The notes under the pieces were generated by a model, which searched no databases, had not been told where the DNA came from, and saw nothing but the letters and a program-made list of their open reading frames with translations. From the NCBI GenBank assembly GCA_040220415.1, contig JAVJUV010000164.1, positions 1 to 64,000 of the forward strand: a stretch of DNA of 64,000 nucleotides. Direction: 5' to 3'. Positions 8,644-17,456 of the stretch are shown one piece after another; position 1 is the stretch's first letter; the number at the start of each line of letters is the position of its first letter. The DNA comes from JAVJUV01 sp040220415 (GTDB taxonomy: Bacteria; Pseudomonadota; Alphaproteobacteria; Rhodobacterales; Rhodobacteraceae). The translations under genes were made by a program, and so were the position numbers.

Positions 8644-9035
8644 CAACCGAGTTGCGCGTCCGAAAGGTGATGGAAACCGAGTTCGTCTGTCTGTCGCCCG
8701 CCGACCCGATCCGCCGGGCCATCGGCGCGCTGATCGACAGCGGGGCCGCCGCCGCGCCGGTGGTCGAGGACGATGGAACGCTAAGCGGCATCCTGACCCA
8801 GAAAGACTGTTTCCGGCCCACGCTTCACGCCAGCTATTACCAGGAATGGCGCGGAACGGTGGGCGACCACATGTCCACCAATGCCGTCACCATCGAGGCG
8901 TCGGACGATCTGGTGCGGGCTGCTGAGTTGTTCCTTGACCACCCCTACCGGGTATTCCCCGTCGTCGAGGCCGCCAAGCTGGTGGGAATGCTGGACCGCC
9001 GCGCGGTGCTGGTCGAACTCTTCCGGACCGGCTAG
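8640..9035 (+). CDS. Stand-alone CBS-pair protein
   Basis: A 131-residue protein made of two CBS domains: residues about 8-60 (VMETEFVCLSPADPI...GGVVEDDG-type repeat, ending GILTQKD) and 78-125 (STNAVTIEASDDLVRAAELFLDH...VGMLDRRAVL). CBS pairs bind adenine nucleotides and usually regulate a partner. Translation is coupled to nqrM, so it is a member of the nqr operon; a role in adjusting the complex to energy status is inferred from position only. Confidence 0.88.
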   Translation: MTTELRVRKVMETEFVCLSPADPIRRAIGALIDSGAAAAPVVEDDGTLSGILTQKDCFRPTLHASYYQEWRGTVGDHMSTNAVTIEASDDLVRAAELFLDHPYRVFPVVEAAKLVGMLDRRAVLVELFRTG

Positions 9036-9042
9036 GTCCGGT

Positions 9043-9771
9043 CTACATCGTCTCGCCGCCGTTCACCGCGATCATCTGCCCGGTCACGAACCGGGCCTCG
9101 GACGACACCAGGAAAGCGACCATCGCCGCGATGTCATCCGGCCGGCCCATGAAGCCCGCGGGAATCGTCGCCACGCGCCTGGGATCGTCGGCGGCCACGT
9201 CGTCGCTGCGGATCTGTCCGGGCGAGATCACGTTGGCGGTGATCCCCTTCGGCGCGAATTCCTGAGACAGGGCCTTGGTCAGCCCCCAGACGCCGTGCTT
9301 CGCCGCCGAAATCGGGGCGCCCTCGAAGTAACCCTTGATCGCCTTCATCCCGGCGAAATTGACGATCCGGCCCCAGCCCTTGTCCACCATCCCCGGCAGG
9401 AAGGCGCGGCTGGTGCGGAAGGCGGATGTCAGCGCGGTGTCGATGACGCCGCTCCAGTCCCCGTCCGTCATCTCGAGAAACGGCTTGTGCGGGCGGCGCG
9501 CCGCGTTGTTCACCAGGATGTCGACGGCGCCGAAGCGATCCAGCGCCGCCCTGGCAATGGCCGCGACGTCGTCGGCGCGGCCGACATCGCCCATGACGAC
9601 CAGCGCCGAAGCCCCTGCCGCCTCGACCAGTTCGGCGGTCTCGCGGCAGGCGCTTTCATCTGACGATCCGTTGACGACGACATTGCAGCGCTGCTGCGCC
9701 AGGCGAACGGCAATGGCGCGGCCGATATTGCGCCCCGAGCCGGAAACGAAAGCCGTCTTTCCGGAAAGCAT
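9043..9771 (-). CDS. SDR-family protein lacking the Ser-Tyr catalytic pair
   Basis: A 242-residue short-chain dehydrogenase/reductase fold. The cofactor motif SGSGRNIGRA (residues about 9-18) and the NNAA motif are present. In the active-site segment FAGMKAIKGYFEGAPISAAKHG the conserved Tyr of YxxxK is Ile and the upstream catalytic Ser is Gly; only the Lys remains. The start at MLSGKT is preceded by a strong GGGAGAG ribosome-binding site. It is divergent from the GntR gene across a shared operator. It might bind NAD(P) yet use another mechanism, or not be a dehydrogenase at all. Confidence 0.85.
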   Translation of the reverse strand: MLSGKTAFVSGSGRNIGRAIAVRLAQQRCNVVVNGSSDESACRETAELVEAAGASALVVMGDVGRADDVAAIARAALDRFGAVDILVNNAARRPHKPFLEMTDGDWSGVIDTALTSAFRTSRAFLPGMVDKGWGRIVNFAGMKAIKGYFEGAPISAAKHGVWGLTKALSQEFAPKGITANVISPGQIRSDDVAADDPRRVATIPAGFMGRPDDIAAMVAFLVSSEARFVTGQMIAVNGGETM

Positions 9772-9872
9772 CGCGTCTCTCTCCCCTGTCCAATACGTCC
9801 CGTCCCGCCTCGTCAGCGGCACGGTCCCTGTCTATCGGGTAACTTGGTCTCACACCTCAATCAACAGAATAA

Positions 9873-9887
9873 TGTTGACAATCGACA
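9873..9887. promoter_or_regulatory. GntR-type operator, site 1 (TGTTGA-CAA-TCGACA)
   Basis: A 15-base imperfect inverted repeat in the divergent gap between the SDR gene and the first GntR gene. It matches the pattern TGTYRA-N3-TYRACA that also occurs at 17413, 24314 and 26552, each time between divergent genes of the same catabolic island. Likely bound by one or both FadR-type regulators encoded here. Confidence 0.65.
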
Positions 9888-9909
9888 ATCGGTGCCGTGT
9901 CATCGCAAC

Positions 9910-10584
9910 ATGGAAATGCAGGCGGACATGCGGGAAAGCTTTCAGCGCAGACGGCAAAGACCGCTTGTGCTGGAAGTGCGCGACGAACTTGAGAGAATGA
10001 TTCTCGAAGGCGAGGTCAAGGCGGGCGAGCGGCTGAACGAGATCAGCCTTGCCGAGCAGCTTGGCGTCAGCCGCAGCCCGGTGCGCGAAGCGGCCCGGTC
10101 GCTGGAGCGCGAGGGTCTGGTTCACACGGTCGCCAACCAGGGCGTCTACGTGCGCGAACTTGCCATCGAGGATTCGCTGGAGTTATACGACCTGCGTGCG
10201 ATGATCGCCGGATATCTTTGTGGACTGGCCGCCGAACGTGCCGACCCGGCCGTTCTGGCCGACCTTCACGGGCTTATCGGCGACATGAGGCAAGCCGCCG
10301 AGGCGGTTGATGAAAAACGCTATTTCGAATTGAATCTCGCCTTTCACGACCGTATCGCCGAGGCGTCCGGGGCCTTTCGGGCCCGGGCGCTTTACACGTC
10401 GCTTGGCAAGGAAGTGCGGCTGATGCGCATCCGGGTGCTGACCGGTCGCGCGTCGCTTGGCGTTTCGGTCGAGGAACACGCGCGGATCGTATCCGCCATC
10501 GGGAACGGCAACGCCGAAGAGGCGCGCAAGGAGGGCGCGCAGCATCACCTGAACGGAAAAAGACGCCTGCTGGAAACGCTCTGA
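9910..10584 (+). CDS. GntR-family (FadR subfamily) transcription regulator
   Basis: A regulator of about 224 residues: an N-terminal winged helix (RLNEISLAEQLGVSRSPVREAARSLEREGLV region) and an all-helical FCD ligand domain with the metal-ligand pattern DLR, NLAFHDRI and a late EH (VEEHARIVSAI). FCD domains typically sense small carboxylates. It is first in line before the TTT genes and probably controls them plus the divergent SDR. The start is uncertain: Met codons at 9910, 9916 and 9928 are all possible, but the longer start at 9844 would run through the operator and is rejected. Confidence 0.9.
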   Translation: MEMQADMRESFQRRRQRPLVLEVRDELERMILEGEVKAGERLNEISLAEQLGVSRSPVREAARSLEREGLVHTVANQGVYVRELAIEDSLELYDLRAMIAGYLCGLAAERADPAVLADLHGLIGDMRQAAEAVDEKRYFELNLAFHDRIAEASGAFRARALYTSLGKEVRLMRIRVLTGRASLGVSVEEHARIVSAIGNGNAEEARKEGAQHHLNGKRRLLETL

Positions 10585-10672
10585 AAAGAGAACGAGCGCT
10601 TCGGCACTGCGGGCGGATCGGCATCCGAGACGGACGATCCGCAAAATGAGCAAACAGTCTGGGAGGACAGAA

Positions 10673-11665
10673 ATGAGACACGCTCTGACAATCAACTGGT
10701 CCTGGCTTCGCGCCGGAACCCTGGCGGCGGCGCTGGCCGCGCCCCTCATGGCCGCCGCACCCGCGACGGCGCAGGACTATCCGTCGGCCGACGAGACACT
10801 GGACTGGACCATCGCCTTCGGTCCCGGTGGCGGCAACGACATCATGGCCCGCAACATCATCGAGATCCTGAACAAGTACGACCTGTATCCGGGCGACATC
10901 CAGGCCGAAAACCGTGCCGGCGGATCGGGCGCCGTGGGCTGGGGCTATCTCTACGCCCAGGACGGGAACCCCTATGGCATCTCCACGACCTCGGGCAGTT
11001 TCGTGACCACGCCGCTTCAGGCCGACACCCCCTGGAAACCCGAGGATTTCACGCCCGTCGCCCTGCTGGCGACCGATGACCTCGTCCTCGTCGTGAACGG
11101 TTCGTCCGAGATCCAGAACATCGACGAGTTCATCGCCCACGCCAAGGAAAACCCGATCAACATCGGCGGCACCGGCACGGTGAACGTCGACTTCATCGTG
11201 CCGACGCTCTTCGCCCAGAAGGCGGGGTTCGAGTTCGATTACGTGTCGTTCAACGACATGTCCGAACAGACTACCGCGCTACTCTCTAACGCACTGGACG
11301 CGATGGTCGGCAATCCGGGCGAGATCCTGGGCCTGATCGACTCGGGCGACCTGCGCCCGCTGGTCTTCTCGGGTCGGAACGTTCCCGCCGCGCTAGAAGG
11401 CGTGCCGACGATGGGCGATATCGGATACGGTATCGGCGTGTCGATGCCGCGCGGCCTGATCCTGGCGCCGAACGCGCCGCAGGAAGCTCAGGACTGGTGG
11501 ATCGAGACCATGAAGAAGGTCGTCGAAACCCCTGAATGGGGTGAATATATCGCGTCCAACACCCTGACGCCCACGGTGATCTACGGCGACGATTTCCGCG
11601 ACTTCCTGACCGACACCAAGAACGGCTTCGAAGAGGTTCTCCGCTCGGTCGGCGCGATCGAGTGA
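10673..11665 (+). CDS. tctC: TTT transporter substrate-binding protein (TctC family)
   Basis: A 330-residue periplasmic binding protein. A Sec signal ends near PATAQ, followed by DETLDWTIAFGPGGGNDIMAR, the TctC carboxylate-binding loop. Further family blocks are IQAENRAGGSGAVGWGYL and VNVDFIVPTLFAQKAG. It captures a carboxylate for the TctAB permease immediately downstream. The start follows GGGAGGA at 10661; the upstream Met at 10646 would disrupt the signal peptide. The substrate cannot be read from sequence; the catabolic neighbours suggest a di- or tricarboxylate. Confidence 0.92.
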   Translation: MRHALTINWSWLRAGTLAAALAAPLMAAAPATAQDYPSADETLDWTIAFGPGGGNDIMARNIIEILNKYDLYPGDIQAENRAGGSGAVGWGYLYAQDGNPYGISTTSGSFVTTPLQADTPWKPEDFTPVALLATDDLVLVVNGSSEIQNIDEFIAHAKENPINIGGTGTVNVDFIVPTLFAQKAGFEFDYVSFNDMSEQTTALLSNALDAMVGNPGEILGLIDSGDLRPLVFSGRNVPAALEGVPTMGDIGYGIGVSMPRGLILAPNAPQEAQDWWIETMKKVVETPEWGEYIASNTLTPTVIYGDDFRDFLTDTKNGFEEVLRSVGAIE

Positions 11666-11687
11666 CGAACTGAGAACGCAAGACGGT

Positions 11688-11710
11688 CCGGCCGCCATTC
11701 CGGCGGCCGG
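11688..11710 (+). terminator. Intra-operon hairpin after tctC
   Basis: A perfect 9-bp stem, CCGGCCGCC/GGCGGCCGG, with a 5-base loop, followed by a short T-containing stretch (ACTTTTCC). Located between the binding-protein gene and the permease genes, it probably reduces read-through or stabilises the tctC message, giving excess binding protein. Confidence 0.6.
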
Positions 11711-11737
11711 CACTTTTCCTGACAGGGTCCCATCCAG

Positions 11738-12187
11738 ATGCGCATCGCCTTTCTTATCGTCGTTCTCGCGGGCAGCGTCTTTTACAGCTATGTCGCCTTC
11801 GCCGACCTGAACTTCATGACCCGCACCGGGCGGCTGGGACCGGGGTTCTTCCCCCGCGCCATCGGTGTGGCCATGATCGTCTTCGCGATCTGGACGCTGG
11901 CGGACTCGCTGCGCGACCGGGCGCAGGCAGCCAACGAGGAACCGGGCACCTGGGGCGACGTTACCACGCTGGTCGCACTGGCCATCGTCTATGCCGTGCT
12001 GCTGCGGATCTTCGGCGGCTTCGCCGCGACAATCATGTTCCTCGCCCTGGCGCTTTCGTTCCTGAACCGTGGAAAGCACTTGCAGAACGCGGTCCTGTCC
12101 GTCGTTCTGCCGGCCTGCTTCTACCTGCTGTTCGACAAGGTCCTGAACGCGAACATGCCCCCGGGCCTGATCGACCTGCCGATCTGA
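11738..12187 (+). CDS. tctB: TTT transporter small membrane subunit (TctB family)
   Basis: A 149-residue protein with about four hydrophobic helices, of the variable small subunit type. It contains the family-like GRLGPGFFPRAIGVAM segment after the first helix. It lies between tctC and tctA in the standard order, about 70 bases after tctC. Confidence 0.9.
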   Translation: MRIAFLIVVLAGSVFYSYVAFADLNFMTRTGRLGPGFFPRAIGVAMIVFAIWTLADSLRDRAQAANEEPGTWGDVTTLVALAIVYAVLLRIFGGFAATIMFLALALSFLNRGKHLQNAVLSVVLPACFYLLFDKVLNANMPPGLIDLPI

Positions 12188-12233
12188 AACCACCGAACGC
12201 CATGCCGCCCAAAGACCGCAACGGGAGAAACTG

Positions 12234-13757
12234 ATGGATATCTTCTCTGACCTGATGATGGGCATGTCCGTCGCCGTCACCCCCATGAACCTTGTCTACC
12301 TGCTTATCGGCGCGATGGTGGGCATGGTCGTGGGCGTGATCCCGGGTTTCGGCCCCTCGGCGGGGCTGGCGATCCTGTTGCCGGTCACTTTCGGCATGGA
12401 CCCGATCGGCGCGATCATGATGTTGGCCGCAATCTACTACGGCGCGATGTACGGCGGCACGATCACGTCCATCCTGCTGAACACGCCGGGGGAAAGCGCG
12501 ACCGTCGCCAGCACCTTCGACGGCTTCCCGCTGGCCAAGCAGGGGCGCGCCGGACCCGCACTGGTGATGCAGGCTGCGGCCTCTTTCGTCGGCGGTACCG
12601 TCGGCGTCATCCTGATCACCATCCTCGCGCCGATGTTCAGCCAGGTCTCGCGCAGCTTCGGGCCGCCCGAGTATTTCCTGCTGGCGACGATGGGGATGCT
12701 GACGCTGTTGGTCATGATCGGATCGAACTGGAAACTGGGCGTGATCTCGGCGCTGATCGGCTTCGCGCTTGGCACCGTGGGCGTCGATCTGGAAACCGGC
12801 CAGGGCCGCTATACCTTCGGCTCGGCCGAACTGATCGGCGGCATCTACTTCATTCCCATCGCCATCGGCCTCTTCGGGCTGGGCGAATTGTTCTACGCCT
12901 TCTACTCTGGGCTGCACAAGACGGGCACCGGCTCGATCGTCCAGTACGACAAGGAAGAGCGTTTCTGGCCCACCGCGCACGACTGGATGTCGACACGGAT
13001 GACGATGGTGCGCGGCTCGATCCTGGGCTTCGTCGTGGGCGTCATCCCCGGCGCGGGCGCGACCATCGCCTCGCTGATGGCCTACTCCACCGAGCGGTCG
13101 ATCTCGAAGCATCCCGATAGGTTCGGCAAGGGCGAGATGGCGGGCCTTGTGGCGCCCGAGACGGCGAACAACGCCGCCTCGTCCGGCGCGATGATCCCGC
13201 TTCTGACCCTCGGCATTCCCGGCTCGGCCTCGACAGCCGTGCTGCTGGCGGCCTTTCTGCTCTGGGGGCTGCGGCCGGGGCCGCTGTTCATGCAGCAGAA
13301 CCCGGAACTGGCCTGGGGCCTGATCGCCTCGATGTACCTTGGCAACATGGCGCTTCTGGCGATCAGCATCTTCGCCATCCCGCTTTTCGTGCAACTGATC
13401 AAGGTGCCTTACCGCATTCTCGGACCTACTGTCGTTGTGATCTGCGCGCTCGGCACTTTCAGCGTCCACGCCAGCTTCATCGAGACCTACCTGATGTTCG
13501 CCGCCGGCATCGTCGGCTTCTTCATGCGGCTCTACGGGTTCTCGCCCGCCGCACTGGTCCTGGCGCTGGTCCTGGGACCGCTGGCCGAAGAGGCGCTGCG
13601 CCAGACCCTCACCATATCGCGCGGGTCGTTCATGATCTTCGTCGAACGCCCGGCCTCGCTCTGGATTCTCGCGGTGACGGCGGGGCTGCTTCTGCTGCTG
13701 CCGCTGCTCGGGCGGATGGGCGGCAGTTCGGGCGACGCCGAGAAAGCCGGGAGCTAG
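12234..13757 (+). CDS. tctA: TTT transporter large permease (TctA family)
   Basis: A 507-residue multi-pass permease. Highly conserved TctA blocks are visible: GVIPGFGPSAGLAILLPVTF (about 38-57), YYGAMYGGTITSILLNTPGE (about 68-87) with the following FDGFPLAKQGRAG, and a second inverted-repeat-like GVIPGAGATIASLMAY near residue 270. It forms the secondary-active carboxylate channel with TctB. Preceded by a GGGAGAA ribosome-binding site. The length is normal. Confidence 0.95.
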   Translation: MDIFSDLMMGMSVAVTPMNLVYLLIGAMVGMVVGVIPGFGPSAGLAILLPVTFGMDPIGAIMMLAAIYYGAMYGGTITSILLNTPGESATVASTFDGFPLAKQGRAGPALVMQAAASFVGGTVGVILITILAPMFSQVSRSFGPPEYFLLATMGMLTLLVMIGSNWKLGVISALIGFALGTVGVDLETGQGRYTFGSAELIGGIYFIPIAIGLFGLGELFYAFYSGLHKTGTGSIVQYDKEERFWPTAHDWMSTRMTMVRGSILGFVVGVIPGAGATIASLMAYSTERSISKHPDRFGKGEMAGLVAPETANNAASSGAMIPLLTLGIPGSASTAVLLAAFLLWGLRPGPLFMQQNPELAWGLIASMYLGNMALLAISIFAIPLFVQLIKVPYRILGPTVVVICALGTFSVHASFIETYLMFAAGIVGFFMRLYGFSPAALVLALVLGPLAEEALRQTLTISRGSFMIFVERPASLWILAVTAGLLLLLPLLGRMGGSSGDAEKAGS

Positions 13758-13763
13758 CGCATC

Positions 13764-14780
13764 ATGCGCCTGTCCGAGGCCGGAGCGCGCGATCTGGCCG
13801 AACGCGCCTTCCGGCGGGCGGGCGTTGGGGCAACGCCGGCGCGTGACGCCGCCGAGATACTCACGCTGGCCCAGATGATGGGGATCGAAACCCACGGCCT
13901 GGCCCGCGTCGGCGACTACGTGCGCCGCATCCGAGCGGGCGGCATCGACCCTGCCGCCGAGCCGGGTATCAGCGCCCCCGCCCCCGCGCTTCGCCTGATC
14001 GACGCCCGGAACGGGCTGGGCCCCGCCGTCATGCGCCGCGCACTGGACGAAGCCCTTGGCGCGGCCCGCGAACAGGGCATCGGCGCGGCCTTCGTGCGGA
14101 ACGGCAGCCATCTGGGCGCGCTTGCCCCCTACCTCTGGATCGCCGCCGAAGCCGGGTTCGCCTGTATCGTCACCACCAGCACCGCGCCGATGATCGCACC
14201 GGCGGGCGGGCGCGAGGCGCGGATCGGCAACACCCCCCTCGGCCTCGCGATTCCGAACCCCGGCCGCACGCCCGTCATCCTCGATATCGCGCTGTCCGTC
14301 GCCGCGCGGTCCCGCGTCAGGGCCGCCCGGAAGGCCGGCACGCCCATTCCGGCCGACTGGGCCACCGATGCCGACGGTCTGCCCACCACCGATCCGGCGG
14401 CGGCCATGCAGGGCCTGATGCGCGCGATCGGCGGCGACAAGGGCGCGAACCTGGCGCTTTGCCTCGATCTCTTCGCGGGGCTACTCTCGGGTGCTGCCAT
14501 CCTGTCCGAGATCCCGAACGCCGCCGACACCCCCGGCACGCCGCAGAACCTGGGCCAGATGATCGTCGCCATAGACGCCGGACGCCTGATGCCGGCCCAC
14601 GCGCTTGGCGCCCGGATGGAGGACGCCCGGCGCATCGTCGCCGGGACACCCGCCGTCGATCCGGCGCAACCGCCGCGCCTGCCGGGCGCCCGGGCAATCG
14701 CCGCGCTTCGCGCCGCGCGCCGCGACGGGCTGGAGCTTGCGCCCGCGTTGCTGAAAGACCTGCGCGCGCTGGCCGGCTAG
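13764..14780 (+). CDS. Ldh_2-family malate/L-lactate/sulfolactate dehydrogenase-like protein
   Basis: A 338-residue NAD(P)-dependent 2-hydroxyacid dehydrogenase of the Ldh_2 fold, which is unrelated to classical MDH. Diagnostic are MGIETHGLARVGDYVRRI with the catalytic His region (about residues 43-60), NGSHLGALAPY, and GGDKGANLALCLDLFAGLLSGA near residue 225. Known members act on malate, lactate, sulfolactate, ureidoglycolate or delta-pyrroline-carboxylate-type substrates. It lies six bases after tctA, so it is the first enzyme likely to meet the imported acid. Convergent with the thioesterase gene. Confidence 0.88.
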   Translation: MRLSEAGARDLAERAFRRAGVGATPARDAAEILTLAQMMGIETHGLARVGDYVRRIRAGGIDPAAEPGISAPAPALRLIDARNGLGPAVMRRALDEALGAAREQGIGAAFVRNGSHLGALAPYLWIAAEAGFACIVTTSTAPMIAPAGGREARIGNTPLGLAIPNPGRTPVILDIALSVAARSRVRAARKAGTPIPADWATDADGLPTTDPAAAMQGLMRAIGGDKGANLALCLDLFAGLLSGAAILSEIPNAADTPGTPQNLGQMIVAIDAGRLMPAHALGARMEDARRIVAGTPAVDPAQPPRLPGARAIAALRAARRDGLELAPALLKDLRALAG

Positions 14781-14828
14781 AGGCAGCCCCGATTGAGTCT
14801 GTTTCACCGTAAGACCCGCAAGGCCGGC

Positions 14829-15296
14829 CTAGGACGGCATTTTCCACGTCGCCGTCGCCAGCGCCGCCAGCTTGCCGTCCGCCCCGGTCAGGCGACTTTC
14901 CATGAACGACAGCGACCGGCCGCGTTTGACGAAGCGCCCTTCGCAGGTGACCGCGCCTTCGGTGACGGGGCGCATGAACTGGATTTTCATCTCTATCGTG
15001 GCGCCCGGCCCGGCCACCTTGTTCACCAGATGCCCCATCGAGATGTCCATGGCCGAGGCCATCACCCCGCCGTGCAGCGATCCCTGCGGGTTCTTCAGGG
15101 TATCGGTCACCCGGAAGGTCAGCCGGCAAGTCTCTTTGTCGGCGTCGGGCGCCTCGTGGGGCAGATAGTCGAATTCCAGCCCCAGGAACCGCGCGAAGAA
15201 AAAGGTCTCGAACGCCTGGCCGTGGCCTTCCAGGGCCGTCTCGAAGCGCGCCCGGGCGGCGTCTTCGTCAATGCGTTTCGGCGTCTCGTCCGCCAT
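14829..15296 (-). CDS. PaaI-like hotdog-fold acyl-CoA thioesterase
   Basis: A 155-residue hotdog protein. The segment NPQGSLHGGVMASAMDISMGH (about residues 69-88) contains the HGG(V/A)..A.D motif of PaaI thioesterases. It would hydrolyse a CoA thioester and may recycle CoA from dead-end intermediates. Its first codon overlaps the stop of the upstream enoyl-CoA hydratase, making it the last gene of a CoA-transferase/hydratase/thioesterase operon. Confidence 0.88.
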   Translation of the reverse strand: MADETPKRIDEDAARARFETALEGHGQAFETFFFARFLGLEFDYLPHEAPDADKETCRLTFRVTDTLKNPQGSLHGGVMASAMDISMGHLVNKVAGPGATIEMKIQFMRPVTEGAVTCEGRFVKRGRSLSFMESRLTGADGKLAALATATWKMPS

Positions 15297-16081
15297 TACG
15301 CGCCCGTGAAGTTGGGTTTGCGCTTTTCAAGAAAGGCCCGACGGCCCTCGATGTAGTCCTGGCTCTCGAAACACGCCTGCACGCGGGCCTCGCAGCCTGC
15401 CAGGTCGCGCTCGCTTTCGGCCGTCACGGTCTGGCGCACGATGAACTTGATGGATGCGACCGTCATCGGCGCGTTTGCCGCAATGGTCCGCGCCGTTTCC
15501 TCGGCCACTTCGCCGACCCGGTCGTCCTCGACGACACGGTTCACCAGCCCCATGACGCGAGCTTCCTCGGCATCGAAACGCCGCGCGGTGAAGAATATCT
15601 CCTTGGCGAAGGACGGGCCCACGACGTCGACCAGCCGCTTCAGTCCCGGAAAACCATATCCCAGCCCCAGTTTCGCCGCCGGGATCGCGAACTGCGAGCC
15701 CTGCCCGCAGATCCGAAGATCGCAGCACAGCGCCAGCGCAACGCCGCCGCCGATGCAGAAGCCGTCGATCTGCGCGATGGTCGGCTTCGGGAAACCCTCG
15801 ATCAGGTCGTAGACCCGCTTCGTCGTCGCGTTGTAATGCGCGACCGCCTCTTTCGACGCGCGCTCGGTCTCGAACTTGGACACGTCCGCACCCGAGACGA
15901 AGGCCTTGCCGCCCGCGCCCGACAGGACAAGAATGCGAACGGTGTCGTCATCGGCGAAGCGCTTCGCGGCCGCCTCGACCGCCTCCCACATCTCCAGCGA
16001 GACGGCGTTCCGCTTTTCGGGCTGGTTGAAGATGATCCGAGCGATGTCGCCCGACTGCTCGGTGATGATCTTGTCGGTCAT
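15296..16081 (-). CDS. Enoyl-CoA hydratase/isomerase family protein
   Basis: A 261-residue crotonase-fold protein. The oxyanion-hole segments are GAGGKAFVSGADVSKF (about 55-70) and IDGFCIGGGVALALCCDLR (about 104-122), followed by AKLGLGYGFPGLKRLVDVVG. Its residue pattern suggests a hydratase but does not fix the reaction; crotonases also decarboxylate or hydrolyse. It lies between the CoA-transferase and thioesterase genes, so a CoA-bound intermediate of the same pathway is the probable substrate. Confidence 0.92.
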   Translation of the reverse strand: MTDKIITEQSGDIARIIFNQPEKRNAVSLEMWEAVEAAAKRFADDDTVRILVLSGAGGKAFVSGADVSKFETERASKEAVAHYNATTKRVYDLIEGFPKPTIAQIDGFCIGGGVALALCCDLRICGQGSQFAIPAAKLGLGYGFPGLKRLVDVVGPSFAKEIFFTARRFDAEEARVMGLVNRVVEDDRVGEVAEETARTIAANAPMTVASIKFIVRQTVTAESERDLAGCEARVQACFESQDYIEGRRAFLEKRKPNFTGA

Positions 16082-16103
16082 GAGGCAGGTCTTCCTTGAA
16101 CTG

Positions 16104-17345
16104 TTACGTGGCGCCCGAGGCTTTCATCGCGGAGATTTCCGCCTCGGTATAGCCGATTTCGGCAAGAATATCGGCCGAGTGCTGGCCCGCAAGCGGCGGC
16201 GGCGCGACGATGCGGCTTGGCGTGCGGCTCATCAGGATCGGCTGGCCGACAACCTGGGTCTCGCCCCGCTCCTGGCTGACGACGTCCTGGGCAAGGCCAA
16301 GGTGCTGCACCTGCGGATTTGCGAAGACCTGGCCGATGTCGTTGATCTCGCCCGCCGGTACACCGGCGGCGGTAAAGGCCTCGATCCACTCGGCCGTGCC
16401 GCGGGTCAGCGTGATCTCCTCGATCTCGGCGCCCAGCGCATCGCGGTTCCCGGACCGGGCCGCCGGGGAGGCGTAGCGTTCGTCCGTCAGCCAGTCGGTC
16501 CGGCCCATGGTCTCGGCGAACTTGGTCCAGATGTTGTTGCCGGTGACAGCGATGTTCATGTGCCCGTCCGCCGTCTTGAAAACGCCGGTCGGGATCGAGG
16601 TGGGATGGTTGTTGCCCGCCTGTTTCGGCACCTCGCCATCCATTAAGAAGCGGGCGGCCTGGAAATCCAGCATGAAGACCTGCGCCTGCAAAAGCGAAGT
16701 CTGAATCCACTGGCCCCTGCCCGAGCGGGTCCGCTCGTATAGCGCGATCAGGATGCCTTGGGCCGCGAACAGCCCGGCGCAGAGATCGGCGACCGGAATC
16801 CCGACGCGCATCGGCCCCTCGCCCGGCGTGCCGGTGATCGACATCAGGCCACCCATCCCTTGGGCGATCTGGTCGAAGCCCGGACGGTCGGCCAGCGGCC
16901 CGTCCTGCCCGAAGCCCGAGATCGAGGCATAGATCAGTCCGGGGTTCGACGCCGACAGCGCGTCGTAATCGATGCCCAGCCGCTTCTTCACGCCCGGGCG
17001 GAAGTTCTCGACGATGATGTCGGCGGTGTCGGCCAGCCGCCGGAAAGCCTCCAGCCCGGCCTCGGATTTGAGATCCAGTGTCAGGCTGCGCTTGTTGCGG
17101 TGCAGATTCTGGAAATCCGGACCCGAGCGCGGACCGCCGAACTGCGCGGTGTCCACGGGCGCCTCGATCTTGATGACATCCGCCCCCCAGTCGGCCAACT
17201 GACGCACGCATGTCGGCCCGGATCGCACCCGTGTCAGGTCCAGCACGCGCAAACCTTTCAGGGCCTCGCTCGCCACCGGAACCGCCGCTCCGGCCGACGC
17301 GGACGTGTCGTCGTCGATCGCTTGTGGACTTTTCGGGCCTGACAT
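16104..17345 (-). CDS. Family III CoA-transferase (CaiB/BaiF type)
   Basis: A 413-residue CoA-transferase. It shows LKGLRVLDLTRVRSGPTCVRQLADWGADVIKIE near the N-terminus and RNKRSLTLDLKSEAG, and the catalytic aspartate lies in GFDQIAQGMGGLMSITG near residue 165. It would move CoA from an acyl donor to the pathway acid. The start at MSGPKS follows GGGAGG closely; a Met 48 bases upstream has no such site. It is transcribed away from the second GntR gene across operator site 2. Confidence 0.93.
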   Translation of the reverse strand: MSGPKSPQAIDDDTSASAGAAVPVASEALKGLRVLDLTRVRSGPTCVRQLADWGADVIKIEAPVDTAQFGGPRSGPDFQNLHRNKRSLTLDLKSEAGLEAFRRLADTADIIVENFRPGVKKRLGIDYDALSASNPGLIYASISGFGQDGPLADRPGFDQIAQGMGGLMSITGTPGEGPMRVGIPVADLCAGLFAAQGILIALYERTRSGRGQWIQTSLLQAQVFMLDFQAARFLMDGEVPKQAGNNHPTSIPTGVFKTADGHMNIAVTGNNIWTKFAETMGRTDWLTDERYASPAARSGNRDALGAEIEEITLTRGTAEWIEAFTAAGVPAGEINDIGQVFANPQVQHLGLAQDVVSQERGETQVVGQPILMSRTPSRIVAPPPLAGQHSADILAEIGYTEAEISAMKASGAT

Positions 17346-17412
17346 GCTGCCTCCCTGTGGTGCGATACCTTGTTTTTGGTGTAGGACATGCATCGGTAGA
17401 AGACAATATAAA

Positions 17413-17427
17413 TGTTAATTGTTGACA
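17413..17427. promoter_or_regulatory. GntR-type operator, site 2 (TGTTAA-TTG-TTGACA)
   Basis: A 15-base inverted repeat with one mismatch, in the divergent gap between the CoA-transferase and second GntR genes. It belongs to the four-member TGTYRA-N3-TYRACA set. It begins inside what would be a longer GntR reading frame, which supports the downstream start at 17457. Confidence 0.65.
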
Positions 17428-17456
17428 AAATCACCCACAGAAGGACTCTAGCTTCG

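Noticed and set aside
12033..14111. 692-codon minus-strand open frame opposite tctA and the Ldh_2 gene
   Set aside because: Composition is typical of an antisense shadow and the plus-strand genes are strongly conserved.
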